A DNA stretch of 64,000 nt, taken from NCBI GenBank assembly GCA_963773735.1, contig CAVZCK010000019.1, positions 1 to 64,000 on the forward strand. The letters run 5' to 3'. Both the position numbers and the translations under genes were made by a program. Below, in pieces: positions 48,807 through 57,871 of the stretch. Under the pieces are notes generated by a model that saw only the letters and a program-made list of their open reading frames with translations, was not told where the DNA came from and ran no database searches. Position 1 is the stretch's first letter; each line of letters opens with the position of its first letter. This DNA is from CAVZCK01 sp963773735. Its GTDB lineage: Bacteria; Pseudomonadota; Alphaproteobacteria; Rhizobiales; Rhodomicrobiaceae.

Positions 48807-49202
48807 GCGAGTGCATCATCGATCATGTAAGCCTGAGCGCTGCCGATTTCCCGGCCATGGTGTCGTTCTACGAGAAGGCGCTTGCGCCACTCGGCGTCAA
48901 AGTGCTGATGCGCTTCGGCAAGGAGGTGACCGGTGGTTATCGAGGTCGCCGGTTTCGGCCGGGAAAAACCGTTTCTCTGGATTGCCGATGCGGGCAAGAC
49001 CGAGCCGCGCATGCACCTCGCAATCAGGGCGGAAGATCGCGCCGAGGTGGCCGCATTCTACAATGCGGCGCTCGCCGCCGGCGGCAAGGACAATGGCGCG
49101 CCGGGCCTGCGCCCGCATTATCACGCCAATTATTACGGCGCCTTCGTCATCGATCCCGAAGGCCACAACCTCGAAGCGGTTTGCCACAAGGCGCTGGCAT
49201 GA
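48803..49202 (+). CDS. VOC-family (glyoxalase-like) protein (one frameshift)
   Basis: A 132-residue VOC-fold protein, probably a metal-dependent or dimeric dioxygenase/isomerase-type enzyme. The first half (IIDHVSLSAADFPAMVSFYE, LAPLGVKVLMRFG) is in one frame, the second half (IEVAGFGREKPFLWIADAG, HLAIRAEDRAEVAAFYNAAL, YYGAFVIDPEGHNLEAV) in another. The change is near 48934. GGGAG precedes the ATG. Its stop overlaps the start of the GFA gene (ATGA), so the two are translated together. Substrate is unknown. Confidence 0.8.
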
Positions 49203-49657
49203 GCGCGGATCAGCTCTATACCGGCGGCTGCCAATGCGGCGCGGTGCGCTATGCCTTCTCCGACGAGCCGGTCGATCCGCATATCTGTCACTGCCGGATG
49301 TGCCAGAAGGCGTTCGGCGGCTTCTTCGCCCCGCTCGCCGGTGTGGCGCTCGACGACATTCGCTGGACGAAAGGCGAGCCCGCGCTCTACCGCAGCTCGA
49401 ACCTCGCCGAGCGTGGCTTCTGCGCGGCCTGCGGTACGCCGCTGACCTTCCGTTATCTCGATAGCGACATGATCAATATCGCCATCGGCAGCCTCGACCG
49501 GCCCGCCGACGTCAAGCCCGGCAAGCAATATGGCATGGAAGGCCGGATGCCGTGGTTTGCCGAGCTTGCCGGCTTGCCCGGCACGCGGACCGAGGACGAT
49601 CTGCCGGCCGACCTTCATGAGAAGCTGATCTCGGCCCAGCATCCCGATCACGATTAA
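49199..49657 (+). CDS. GFA/CENP-V-family zinc protein
   Basis: A 152-residue member of the glutathione-dependent formaldehyde-activating (GFA) family. The zinc ligands are clear: CQCGAVRY, CHCRMCQKAFG and CAACGTPLTF. The C-terminus has DMINIAIGSLDRP and MEGRMPWF. The start overlaps the stop of the VOC gene. The family name reflects one proposed activity, and many members have other or unknown substrates. The frame is clean. Confidence 0.85.
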   Translation: MSADQLYTGGCQCGAVRYAFSDEPVDPHICHCRMCQKAFGGFFAPLAGVALDDIRWTKGEPALYRSSNLAERGFCAACGTPLTFRYLDSDMINIAIGSLDRPADVKPGKQYGMEGRMPWFAELAGLPGTRTEDDLPADLHEKLISAQHPDHD

Positions 49658-49685
49658 CTCAAAACACCGGCGACGGACGGACGCG

Positions 49686-51305
49686 ATGAGCAAGGAGCGG
49701 CTTTACCTTTTCGACACCACATTGCGCGATGGGGCGCAATCGCAGGGCGTGACATTCTCGCTTGAGGACAAGCTGGTCATTGCGCGCACGCTTGACGAGC
49801 TTGGGGTCGACTATGTCGAAGGCGGCTATCCGGGAGCCAATCCGACGGACACGGCCTTTTTCAGCGAAAAGCGCCCGCTCAAGCATGCCCGCATCACGGC
49901 TTTCGGCATGACCAAGCGCGCCGGGCGGTCGGTCTCCAACGATCCCGGCTTTGCCGAGATTCTCAAGGCCGAGGCCGATGCGGTCTGCTTTGTGGGCAAG
50001 AGCTGGGACTATCACGTCGCGCTCGCGCTCGGCATCACCAATGAGGAGAACCTGCAATCGATCGCCGAGTCTGTCCGCGCCGCGACCGAAGTCGGCCGCG
50101 AGGTCATGATCGACTGCGAGCATTTCTTCGACGGCTACAAGGCCAATCGCGACTATGCGCTCGCCTGCGCGCGGACGGCCCATGAGGCCGGTGCGGGCTG
50201 GGTCGTGCTCTGCGATACCAATGGCGGCGCCCTTCCGCATGAGGTCGAGGCGATCGTGACCGATGTCTTGAACCACCTCCCAGGCGATCATCTCGGCATC
50301 CACACGCACAACGACACCGAAAACGCCGTCGCCAGCACGCTCGCCGCGATCCGCGCCGGCGCGCGGCAGGTGCAGGGCACGCTCAATGGCCTCGGCGAGC
50401 GCTGCGGCAATGCCAATCTGACCTCGATCATCCCGACGCTGCTGCTCAAGCCCGATTTCGTCGACCGTTTCGAGACGGGCGTCGGCCTTGATCAGCTCAA
50501 ATGGCTGACCCACGCCTCGCGCCTGCTCGATGAGGTGCTGAACCGCGCGCCGAACCGCCCGGCGCCCTATGTCGGGGAGTCGGCGTTCGCGCATAAGGGC
50601 GGCATTCACGTCTCGGCGATCCAGAAGGACCCGCGCACCTACGAGCACGTGCCGCCGGAAGCCGTCGGCAACAGCCGCAAGCTCCTGGTCTCCAATCAGG
50701 CCGGGCGGTCCAACATCATCGCAGAGCTGGCGCGCATCGGCATTTCCGTCCGCGCCGATGATCCGCATGTCGCCAAGCTTCTCGAAGAGGTGAAACAGCG
50801 TGAGGCGAGCGGCTACGCCTATGAGGCGGCGGACGCCTCATTCGAGCTGCTTGCTCGCAGGACGCTCGGGGAAGTGCCGGAATTCTTCCGCGTCGACAGT
50901 TTTCGGGTGATGGTTGAGCGCCGCCACAACGCCCTCGGCCAGCTGGTCACGATTTCCGAGGCGACTGTGAAGGTCAGCGTCGCAGGTCAGACCGTCATGA
51001 ATGTCGGCGAGGGCAACGGTCCGGTGCACGCGCTCGACCAGGCACTCCGGCGCGATCTCGGCAAATATCAGGACTATATCGCCGGGATCGAACTCGTCGA
51101 CTACAAGGTGCGCATCCTGACCGGAGGCACCGACGCCGTCACCCGCGTGCTGATCGAGACGCTCGACCGCGACACCGGCCAGCGCTGGTTCACGGTCGGG
51201 GTCTCGCCGAATATCGTCGATGCCTCTTTCGAGGCTCTGCTTAACTCGATCACCTATAAGCTATTGAAAAACAAAGCGCCGGCGCCGGAAGCGCTGGCGG
51301 CTTGA
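49686..51305 (+). CDS. cimA: Citramalate synthase CimA
   Basis: A 539-residue enzyme of the isopropylmalate-synthase family. It condenses pyruvate and acetyl-CoA to citramalate, a threonine-independent route to isoleucine. The N-terminal TIM barrel carries FDTTLRDGAQSQGVTF, VEGGYPGANPTD, DCEHFFDGYKANRD, and HTHNDTENAVAST with the metal-binding His. The C-terminal regulatory domain (VMNVGEGNGPVHALDQALRR) is complete. The longer YEAADASFELL linker separates it from LeuA. It lies downstream of the GFA gene by 28 bases. Clean frame. Confidence 0.9.
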   Translation: MSKERLYLFDTTLRDGAQSQGVTFSLEDKLVIARTLDELGVDYVEGGYPGANPTDTAFFSEKRPLKHARITAFGMTKRAGRSVSNDPGFAEILKAEADAVCFVGKSWDYHVALALGITNEENLQSIAESVRAATEVGREVMIDCEHFFDGYKANRDYALACARTAHEAGAGWVVLCDTNGGALPHEVEAIVTDVLNHLPGDHLGIHTHNDTENAVASTLAAIRAGARQVQGTLNGLGERCGNANLTSIIPTLLLKPDFVDRFETGVGLDQLKWLTHASRLLDEVLNRAPNRPAPYVGESAFAHKGGIHVSAIQKDPRTYEHVPPEAVGNSRKLLVSNQAGRSNIIAELARIGISVRADDPHVAKLLEEVKQREASGYAYEAADASFELLARRTLGEVPEFFRVDSFRVMVERRHNALGQLVTISEATVKVSVAGQTVMNVGEGNGPVHALDQALRRDLGKYQDYIAGIELVDYKVRILTGGTDAVTRVLIETLDRDTGQRWFTVGVSPNIVDASFEALLNSITYKLLKNKAPAPEALAA

Positions 51306-51315
51306 GGGAACCGGC

Positions 51316-51723
51316 ATGTCATTTCGGATCTGGCTTTTTCTGGCCGGGGTCTCCGCCTTGCTGGCGGTGATCGCCGGGGCGTACTCCGCTCATTCGCTCG
51401 GCGGCCTGAATGTGACCTCGGGGGCAACGAAGGCTTTTGAGGTCGCGCAGACTTTCCACATGATGCATTCGATTGCACTGTTCGGCCTCGCTGCGCTGCT
51501 GGCCGCGACGGACAGCCGCCGTACAGCTTGGGCGAGCTGGATGCTGCAGATCGCCGGCTTCGCTTTCCTTGCGGGCATCATGCTGTTCTCAGGCGGGATC
51601 TACTATCAGGTGCTGGGTGCGGTGAAAAGCGGCGTGCCGCTGATCCCGGCGGGCGGGATCTCGTTCATGATCGGCTGGACGGCGCTCGCCCTATCCGCCT
51701 TCGGCTTTCGTGGGAATTCCTAA
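51316..51723 (+). CDS. DUF423 membrane protein
   Basis: A 135-residue integral membrane protein with four helices (about 5-25, 45-63, 73-91 and 110-130). Family motifs are GAYSAHSL near the start, FHMMHSIALFGLAALL, and FLAGIMLFSGGIYY. The role is unknown. The start lies ten bases after the cimA stop and is preceded by GGGAACCGGC, so co-expression is likely. Clean frame. Confidence 0.85.
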   Translation: MSFRIWLFLAGVSALLAVIAGAYSAHSLGGLNVTSGATKAFEVAQTFHMMHSIALFGLAALLAATDSRRTAWASWMLQIAGFAFLAGIMLFSGGIYYQVLGAVKSGVPLIPAGGISFMIGWTALALSAFGFRGNS

Positions 51724-51732
51724 TCTGCAGGG

Positions 51733-52648
51733 TCAATGCTTGCGATTTGCGACGAAATGCGCTGCGGCGGAGAGGATCGCCGACGCCTCGCCGAACGGCG
51801 CCAGTGCGTCGCATGCCCGCGCCTCCATTTCGGTGAGCCGCTGACGGGCGGCGTCGACGCCGATCAGCGAAACGAGGGTCGCCTTGCCGGCATCCCGATC
51901 CTTGGCGACGGCCTTGCCCATAAGAGCGGCGTCTCCCTCGACATCAAGGAGATCGTCCGCAAGCTGAAAGGCCACCCCGAGCGCCCGCCCATAGTCGAGC
52001 AACGCCTGGCGCCGGGCGTCATGCGCGCCGCCCAGGATCGCGCCGGCCTCGCAGGCGAAGCAGATGAGCGCGCCGGTCTTCATGGATTGCAGGCGCAGAA
52101 TGTCGGCTTCGGCAAGCGCTTTTCCCGGCGCTTCCAGATCGAGCATCTGCCCGCCGGCCATGCCCGCGCGCCCCGCGGCTGCGAGCAAGGCCCAGGGCAA
52201 GTTCGCTGCGCACCGCCGGATCGGAATGCGTCGAGGGGTCGGCAAGGATCTCGAAGGCGAGCGTCAGCAGCGCGTCTCCCGCCAGGATTGCGGTCGCCTC
52301 ATCGAAAGCCTTGTGCACGGTCGGCCGCCCGCGGCGCAAATCGTCATCGTCCATCGCCGGCAGGTCATCGTGAGCGAGCGAATAGCAATGCACGCATTCA
52401 AGCGCCGCGCCGGCATTCAGCGCGGCTTCATCGGCCAGCCCGCATAATTTCGCGCTCTCCAGAACCAGGAACGGCCGCAGACGTTTCCCTCCGCCGAGAG
52501 CCGCATACCGCATCGCTTCATTCAGCCGGCGAGGAACGAAACCGCGCTTGCCGGATTCCGTCAGCCAGTCGTCGAGGCGCTCCTCTATAAGAGTTGCGCA
52601 ATGCTGGAGGCGCTGGTTAAAGGTTTGAGTGTCGAATGTCTTCAGCAC
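51733..52648 (-). CDS. ispA: Polyprenyl (farnesyl) diphosphate synthase (one frameshift)
   Basis: An all-helical prenyl transferase of about 305 residues. The first aspartate-rich motif is in YSLAHDDLPAMDDDDLRRGR and the second in VAFQLADDLLDVEGD, as required for farnesyl or geranylgeranyl diphosphate synthesis. ALGGGKRLRPFLVL and HKAFDEATAILAGDAL are also seen. The C-terminal half is in another frame, with the change near 52190 (LAL then LLAAAGRAGMAGGQ). Product chain length cannot be set from sequence alone. It overlaps or abuts the divergent mtgA start. Confidence 0.88.
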
Positions 52649-53619
52649 GTGTTCCCGAGTCCATGAGAGGCTTTGGCGAAAAGATGCGCCAGATCAGCGT
52701 CCGGCTCAAGTCCGCCGGTAACGGTCTCGCGCGAACCGCGCAAGGGGGTGCCCGCGACGCTGCAAGACTATGGCAAAAGACGCGGCAATGGCCGGTCGAC
52801 TGGTGGGCGGCGCGCCACGGGTCTTCGCCATCGGCCGCCGAAAGCGCGTGGGACGGCGCAAATGCAGAAGCCGCCATTTCGGCCGGCGGTGGCGCGGCAA
52901 GCGAGCGGCGAGGCGGGGTGATATGGCGGGATCGCCATCCTCGTTTTCTCAAGATCCTGCGGATCGCAGGGATTGCCGCCGCGGCCTATCTCGCCATGCC
53001 CTATCCGATGATCCTGATCTACCGCTTTGTCGATCCGCCGATTTCCATCCCCATGCTTCGGGACGCCATCACCGGCCGAGAGATCAAACATGATTGGGTC
53101 GATTTCGCCGATATCTCTCCCAATCTCGCCAGAGCCGTCGTCATCGCCGAGGACGCCGCATTTTGCAGCCATTGGGGCGTCGACTGGAACGCCGTCGGCG
53201 AAGTGCTGGAGGACATGGAGGATGGCGATCGACCGCGCGGCGCAAGCACCATCCCGATGCAGACCGCCAAGAACCTGTTCCTGGGGTCGGAGCAAGCCTA
53301 TATCCGCAAAGCGCTTGAGGTGCCGCTCGCCTATTTCATGACCTTCGTCTGGCCGAAGCAGAGGGTGCTCGAAGTCTATCTGAACATTGCCGAGTGGGGC
53401 CCGGGCATTTATGGCGCGGAGGCAGCGGCGCGATATCATTTCGGCAAGCCCGCCAGGTCGCTGACCCGCACGGAGTCCGCCTTGCTTGCAGCCGCGCTCC
53501 CCAGCCCGCTCAAGCGCAATGCCGGCAGGCCGAGCGCACGGATGCAGTTGCTAGCCGGGCGTATCCAGGACCGTGTCGATCGCGAATCGCAGGACGCGGC
53601 CTGTATTTTCGATGGCTAG
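52636..53619 (+). CDS. mtgA: Monofunctional peptidoglycan glycosyltransferase MtgA
   Basis: A GT51 glycosyltransferase polymerising lipid II into glycan strands in the periplasm. A long N-terminal cytoplasmic head is followed by one membrane helix near residue 110-133 (ILRIAGIAAAAYLAMPY). The catalytic domain has ARAVVIAEDAAFCSHWGVDW with the key Glu, STIPMQTAKNLFLG, ALEVPLAYFMTFVWPKQRV, VYLNIAEWGPGIYGAE. The frame open from 52636 overlaps the ispA start by 13 bases. ATGs at 52663 or 52684 would avoid it, so the start is uncertain. Confidence 0.9.
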   Translation: MSSARVPESMRGFGEKMRQISVRLKSAGNGLARTAQGGARDAARLWQKTRQWPVDWWAARHGSSPSAAESAWDGANAEAAISAGGGAASERRGGVIWRDRHPRFLKILRIAGIAAAAYLAMPYPMILIYRFVDPPISIPMLRDAITGREIKHDWVDFADISPNLARAVVIAEDAAFCSHWGVDWNAVGEVLEDMEDGDRPRGASTIPMQTAKNLFLGSEQAYIRKALEVPLAYFMTFVWPKQRVLEVYLNIAEWGPGIYGAEAAARYHFGKPARSLTRTESALLAAALPSPLKRNAGRPSARMQLLAGRIQDRVDRESQDAACIFDG

Positions 53620-53771
53620 TAACGGACTCTGCTCTGGTCAAATTGGTCCGACATCATTATAAGAACGCCTGAGCGGCGCCTGATGGCGCAGTAAAAGATT
53701 TGGATAAGGACGGGCTTGCGAGCGGCGGTTGCTTCTGGCAGGCCTCGATCTGTTTTCTCGAGGTAACGAAA

Positions 53772-53957
53772 ATGGCCGTCCCGAAACGAAAAACCTCCCG
53801 CATGAAGCGGGGGAATCGCCGGTCTGCCGACGCGCTCGTCGCGCCAACCTATGTCGAGGACAAGGAGTCCGGCGAGTTGCGCCGTCCGCATCATATCGAT
53901 TTGAAAACTGGCAAATATCGGGGCAAGCAGATCCTGGAAGCCAAAGACGATCTTTGA
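53772..53957 (+). CDS. rpmF: 50S ribosomal protein L32
   Basis: A 61-residue basic protein with the L32 pattern MAVPKRKTSRMKRGNRRSAD, then VEDKESGELRRPHHIDLKTG. It lacks the zinc cysteines, as in many alphaproteobacterial L32 proteins. The start at 53772 follows GAGGTAACGAAA, and the frame open to 53700 is excess. It lies 150 bases after mtgA, its usual neighbour in the order. Confidence 0.95.
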   Translation: MAVPKRKTSRMKRGNRRSADALVAPTYVEDKESGELRRPHHIDLKTGKYRGKQILEAKDDL

Positions 53958-54072
53958 GAGCGGACGTCGCTTTCGACATGCGCGTGTGCCAGGCAGCCTC
54001 GGCGAAGCAGATACGGCGGCACGCTTTGGCGGACATAGGCCGTTCGAGGGACATGAGAGATGGAGATAACCG

Positions 54073-54503
54073 ATGATCCTCAGCATACCGTGGCTTCTCG
54101 TTGCTATTCTTCTTTACAATGTGATCGCCTTTTCCTCGAGCCTGGCCCGCTGAAGGCGCGCCGGCCCACACGATCTTCGACGACCAGTATCTTCTCCGTG
54201 GATATGATTTCGGGAGCGACCTGGACGCTGACGATCGGCGATCTGGTCACGATCACCACGTTGGTGCTGCTGTTCGTCGAACTCATCAAAGCGACGCGCA
54301 CGGGCGGTTCCTCGATCGTCGATCATGCATTGTCTACGATCCTCTTCGTGATCTGCCTCGTGGAATTTCTGGTGGTGCGGCAGGCGGCGACCTCCGAGTT
54401 CTTCTTCATTATGGTCGTCACGCTGATTGACGTTATCGCCGGCTTCTCGATCACGATCCGCGCCGCGCGGCGCGATTTCGGCTTCGGCGGAGCGACCGAC
54501 TAG
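54073..54503 (+). CDS. Unknown membrane protein (two frameshifts)
   Basis: Reading across frames gives one small membrane protein: MILSIPWLLVAILLYNVIAF in the first frame from 54073, APAHTIFDDQYLL in a second, and VDMISGATWTLTIGDLVTIT, then LVLLFVELIKATRTGG and FVICLVEFLVVRQAATSEFF in a third ending at 54503. It would have about four helices and 143 residues. Changes lie near 54148 and 54205. I do not recognise the family beyond it being conserved-looking in this setting. A strong terminator follows. Confidence 0.55.
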
Positions 54504-54538
54504 AGCCAGTGAGGCTTTGCCTCGACTCGGCGAAACGG

Positions 54539-54569
54539 AAGGGCGCTTCATCGGCGCCCTTTGTTTTTT
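54539..54569 (+). terminator. Rho-independent terminator after membrane gene
   Basis: AAGGGCGC (54539-54546) and GCGCCCTT (54554-54561) form an 8-bp stem followed by TGTTTTTT. It lies 36 bases after the stop at 54503 and before the NAD-regulator gene. Confidence 0.8.
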
Positions 54570-54616
54570 GGAGCTGGGCTTTGTCATCCACATCGGTTTC
54601 GGAACCGCCAGCCAGC

Positions 54617-55606
54617 ATGAAATTGCCTTTGGCCGGCGAGGTCGCGGTAGAAATCAGCCTTACAGCCGCGATCGTCTCGGTCGTTGGCGACAATCCGCGC
54701 ATTCTCGTCGTCAAGCCCGGCAGCGGTGCGGCGGATACGAGGGTAGCGCTGCCCTTCGGTCTGTTTGCGCCGCTCAACCATCGGACGCTGGAAATCGGTC
54801 TGCGAGCCTGGGTGGAAGAGCAGACAGGGCTTGAACTCGGCTATGTCGAGCAGCTTTACACCTTCGGCGACCGCGGCCGCCACGCGCGTCCCGGCGATGT
54901 CGGCCCGCAGGTTGTCTCGATCGGCTATCTCGCGCTGACGAACGGTTGCGCCGATCGCGGGCTGAAGCATGGCGGCTGGCAGAACTGGTATAATTTCTTT
55001 CCGTGGGAAGACTGGCGCAACGAGCGGCCGGCAATTCTGACCAGAGAAATCCTGCCGCGCCTCGATCGCTGGGCAAAACAGAAAGAGCCGACCGATACGC
55101 CGATGCGTCCGCTGAAGCGCGAGGATCGGGTCGGGATTTGTTTCGGCGGCGATCACGGCTGGGATGAGGAGAAAGTCCTCGACAGATACGAGCTGCTTTA
55201 TGAGGCGGGCCTCGTGGCCGAGGCGCTGACCGACGGCCGCAAGGCGGCCAGGCAGTGGTCCGAGCTGCCGCGTTTCGGCGTTCCGATGCAGTTCGACCAC
55301 CGCCGCATTCTCGCGACCGCCATGAGCAGGCTACGGGCCAAGATCAAGTATAGACCCGTGATCTTCGAGCTGATGCCCGAGACCTTCACGCTGTTCGAGC
55401 TTCAGCGCACCGTTGAGGCCATTCTCGGCGGCCATCTCCATAAGCAGAATTTCCGCCGGCTGATCGCGGCCTCAGGCCTCGTCGAGCCGACCGGCGAAAT
55501 TCGCACCGCAACCGGCGGGCGCCCGGCGAAGGCTTATCGCTTCCGGCGCGAGGTCATCCTGGAGCGTCCTTCCGCTGGCGTAAGGGTGCGAGGCGGCCGA
55601 GGCTGA
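54617..55606 (+). CDS. NrtR-like NAD regulator (Nudix plus winged helix)
   Basis: A 329-residue two-domain protein. The N-terminal Nudix-type domain (VEISLTAAIVSVVGDNPRIL, RVALPFGLFAPLNHRTLEIG, then LRAWVEEQTGLELGYVEQLY) keeps the fold but not a full Nudix box, as in non-hydrolytic NrtR regulators. The C-terminal winged helix appears as PVIFELMPETFTLFELQRTV, GGHLHKQNFRRLIAASGLV and TATGGRPAKAYRF. Such proteins sense NAD-related nucleotides and repress NAD genes in alphaproteobacteria. No NAD gene is adjacent. The ATG at 54617 has only a weak ribosome site. Confidence 0.75.
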   Translation: MKLPLAGEVAVEISLTAAIVSVVGDNPRILVVKPGSGAADTRVALPFGLFAPLNHRTLEIGLRAWVEEQTGLELGYVEQLYTFGDRGRHARPGDVGPQVVSIGYLALTNGCADRGLKHGGWQNWYNFFPWEDWRNERPAILTREILPRLDRWAKQKEPTDTPMRPLKREDRVGICFGGDHGWDEEKVLDRYELLYEAGLVAEALTDGRKAARQWSELPRFGVPMQFDHRRILATAMSRLRAKIKYRPVIFELMPETFTLFELQRTVEAILGGHLHKQNFRRLIAASGLVEPTGEIRTATGGRPAKAYRFRREVILERPSAGVRVRGGRG

Positions 55607-56190
55607 TCTGTCGCATGGCGTTTTTGACGCGGTTTTGGTGGTAGAATCTTGTGGAGTGCCCGGCCTTTTCTAGCAACCGGCCTTTCATTTCTGCGTTGCA
55701 ATAACTATATTTCCGTAACTTGGGTTTGGAAGCGGCCGACGCAGACCAATCAGAATGCGGAAAAAAGCGGCAGCGCTCATTGCGGCTGTTAACAATGTTG
55801 CGCAAACGCCCAAATTAGACCGATTTTTTCCAAAACAGCTCTTTGCTGCGGCTTCCAAGAAAAACGTAATTGTGGTATTGTTCATACCATAAAGCACACG
55901 ATTGGTGACAGCACGCGAAGCTTCCCGTTGAGCGGGTAAGGGTCTTTTTCAATTTTGCGTCGGTGAGAAGCGGCCCGCGACATTGGGCCGCGGGCGGTAA
56001 TATTTTCGCACTCACCTTCACCGATTCTGAGCTTTCGGATTTGTGCGGCCGCGTCAATGGGGGCATGGGCCGGTCGCGCAGGGCGGTTTACAGAATAGGG
56101 CAGATTGACCGCCTCTCATTCGTCGGCCGTGGCGGCGACGACGTAGTCAGAACAAGCTCCCGGCTTCGACGCCGGGACAAGAATGTGAGA
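55607..56190. other. Intergenic region upstream of carD
   Basis: No gene is supported in these 580 bases. The stretch near 55650-55910 is AT-richer, fitting promoters. A hairpin GCCCGCG / CGCGGGC lies at 55973-55995, and another CCCGTT-GAGCGGG structure precedes it near 55923. The long leader of carD probably lies here. Confidence 0.5.
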
Positions 56191-56763
56191 ATGAGTATGG
56201 CTGCGAAGAAAAAACCAATGCATAAGAACGGGTTTCGGAAAGACGAGTTCATCGTCTACCCAACTCATGGCGTCGGTCGCATTGTCGGCATCGAAGAGCA
56301 GGAAATCGCCGGTTACAGGCTCGAGCTTTTTGTCATTAATTTCGAAAAAGACAAGATGACGCTGCGCGTTCCGACGACGAAATGTCAGAGCGCGGGCATG
56401 CGCAAGCTTTCCGACAATGCCGTGGTGACAAAGGCGCTTGAGACGCTGCGCGGACGCGCGAGGGTAAAGCGCACGATGTGGAGCCGGCGCGCTCAGGAAT
56501 ATGAAAGCAAGATCAACTCCGGCAGTCTGATCTCTATTGCCGAAGTGGTGCGGGATCTGCATCGTTCGGACAGCCAGCCGGAGCAGTCCTATTCCGAGCG
56601 GCAGCTCTACGAATCCGCATTGGACCGCATGGCCCGCGAAATCGCTGCCGTGCAGGACGTCGATGAAGTGATGGCGATCCAGGCGATCGGCGAATCCTTG
56701 GGCAAGGGCCCGCGGATGAGCCGGAAGGAAGAGATCGAGGAAGCTCACGACGAGGCCGCCTGA
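56191..56763 (+). CDS. carD: CarD-family transcriptional regulator
   Basis: A 190-residue RNA-polymerase-binding factor. The Tudor-like interaction domain reads FIVYPTHGVGRIVGIEEQEI, AGYRLELFVINFEKDKMTLR, VPTTKC. The helical DNA-contacting domain includes ALETLRGRARVKRTMWSRRA and DLHRSDSQPEQSYSERQLYE, with the conserved Trp. CarD stabilises open complexes, often at rRNA promoters. Two ATGs (56191, 56197) are close together, and either may be used. A classical terminator follows the gene. Confidence 0.92.
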   Translation: MSMAAKKKPMHKNGFRKDEFIVYPTHGVGRIVGIEEQEIAGYRLELFVINFEKDKMTLRVPTTKCQSAGMRKLSDNAVVTKALETLRGRARVKRTMWSRRAQEYESKINSGSLISIAEVVRDLHRSDSQPEQSYSERQLYESALDRMAREIAAVQDVDEVMAIQAIGESLGKGPRMSRKEEIEEAHDEAA

Positions 56764-56795
56764 GGCCCGCTTTGGCTTTCGATCAATCGATGGAT

Positions 56796-56828
56796 GGCGG
56801 CGGATCGTCAAAATCCGCCGCTTTTTTG
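56796..56828 (+). terminator. Rho-independent terminator after carD
   Basis: The stem GCGGCGGAT / ATCCGCCGC (56797-56805 and 56813-56821) with a 7-base loop is followed by TTTTTT. It lies 33 bases after the carD stop. Confidence 0.88.
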
Positions 56829-56895
56829 TTTTTGTATGCCGGAAGATGCCCCACCCCGTCTGCTCCGCCCATATGCGCAGTCACAACCCCAGCGC

Positions 56896-56925
56896 CCAAA
56901 GAAAAAGCCCCGCCGAGCGGGGCCC
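56896..56925 (-). terminator. Terminator of the Bax-inhibitor-type gene
   Basis: On the minus strand GGCCCCGC-TCG-GCGGGGC is followed by TTTTTCTTT. It lies about 35 bases after the stop of the minus-strand gene at 56960 and before the carD terminator, so the two genes are insulated from one another. Confidence 0.75.
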
Positions 56926-56959
56926 TTCCAAGCGTTGAGCGCTGACCTTCCAGCGTCGC

Positions 56960-57730
56960 CTATTCGCGATTGCCGAACAGCGACAGCAGCATCAGGAACA
57001 GGTTCAGGAAGTCGAGATAAAGGCGCAACGCGCCCATGATCGCCTTCTGACCGGCGACAAGCTGGCTGTCGCCCGCATAGTACTCTTCCTTGATCTGCTG
57101 CGTGTCATAGGCCGTCAGGCCCGCAAAGATCAGCACACCAAGCACCGATACGGCGAATTGCAGAGCCGTCGAGCCGATGAAGATGTTAACGACCGACGCG
57201 ATGATGATACCGATCAGGCCCATGAACAGAAACGAGCCCCAGCCGGAAATATCGCGCTTCGTCGTATAGCCGAACAGGCTCAGCCCACCGAAGGTGGCCG
57301 CCGTGATGAAGAATACACGGGCGATCGAGCCATGAGCGTAGACCAGGAAGATCGAGGAAATCATGGCGCCGACGAGCGCAGCATAGATCCAGAATGTCGC
57401 CTGCCCAGCCTCCACGCTCATCCGGTGCATGCGCGCCGACATGAAGAACACCAAACCCAGCGGCGCAAGGAACAGCACCCACTTCAGCGGGCTTATGAAA
57501 ATGAGCTGTCCGATGGACGTAAGCAGCACGCCGTTCGGCAAAGCCAAGACCGCCGACGACGGGTCGGTGGTAACGGCGACGGAATAGAGCCCATAGGCAA
57601 CGACGCCCGTAATGGCCAGCCCGGCCGCCATGTAGTTGTAGACGCGGAGCATGAAGGCGCGCAGGCCTTCATCGATCGCATAAGCGCCAGTGCGGCTGCC
57701 GGCAATCGTCTGTCTATTCAAGTCCGCCAT
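56960..57730 (-). CDS. Bax inhibitor-1/YccA-family membrane protein
   Basis: A 256-residue protein with about seven membrane helices. Motifs are the N-terminal LRAFMLRVYNYMAAGLAITG, LAPLGLVFFMSARMHRMSVE, YAHGSIARVFFITAATFGGL, and a C-terminus with YDTQQIKEEYYAGDSQLVAG including the Asp residues of the BI-1 pH sensor region, and ALRLYLDFLNLFLMLL. The family includes pH-gated calcium leak proteins and YccA-like FtsH partners. The bacterial role is not fixed. The frame is clean and convergent with carD. Confidence 0.9.
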   Translation of the reverse strand: MADLNRQTIAGSRTGAYAIDEGLRAFMLRVYNYMAAGLAITGVVAYGLYSVAVTTDPSSAVLALPNGVLLTSIGQLIFISPLKWVLFLAPLGLVFFMSARMHRMSVEAGQATFWIYAALVGAMISSIFLVYAHGSIARVFFITAATFGGLSLFGYTTKRDISGWGSFLFMGLIGIIIASVVNIFIGSTALQFAVSVLGVLIFAGLTAYDTQQIKEEYYAGDSQLVAGQKAIMGALRLYLDFLNLFLMLLSLFGNRE

Positions 57731-57871
57731 ATGAATCCCCTATGAGACCCTTTTCTAGGGAAGAAACCCGAACCGAGTTCTAACCCGGATCGCGCCGCGC
57801 ATCCAGCCTTAACGCCAAAAAGCGTGAAAGCAATATTGTCGCCGGCAGCTCTCCGGATACCAAACTCCCCT

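Noticed and set aside
49659..50768. 369-residue minus-strand open frame
   Set aside because: It is antisense to cimA, which is complete and clearly real.
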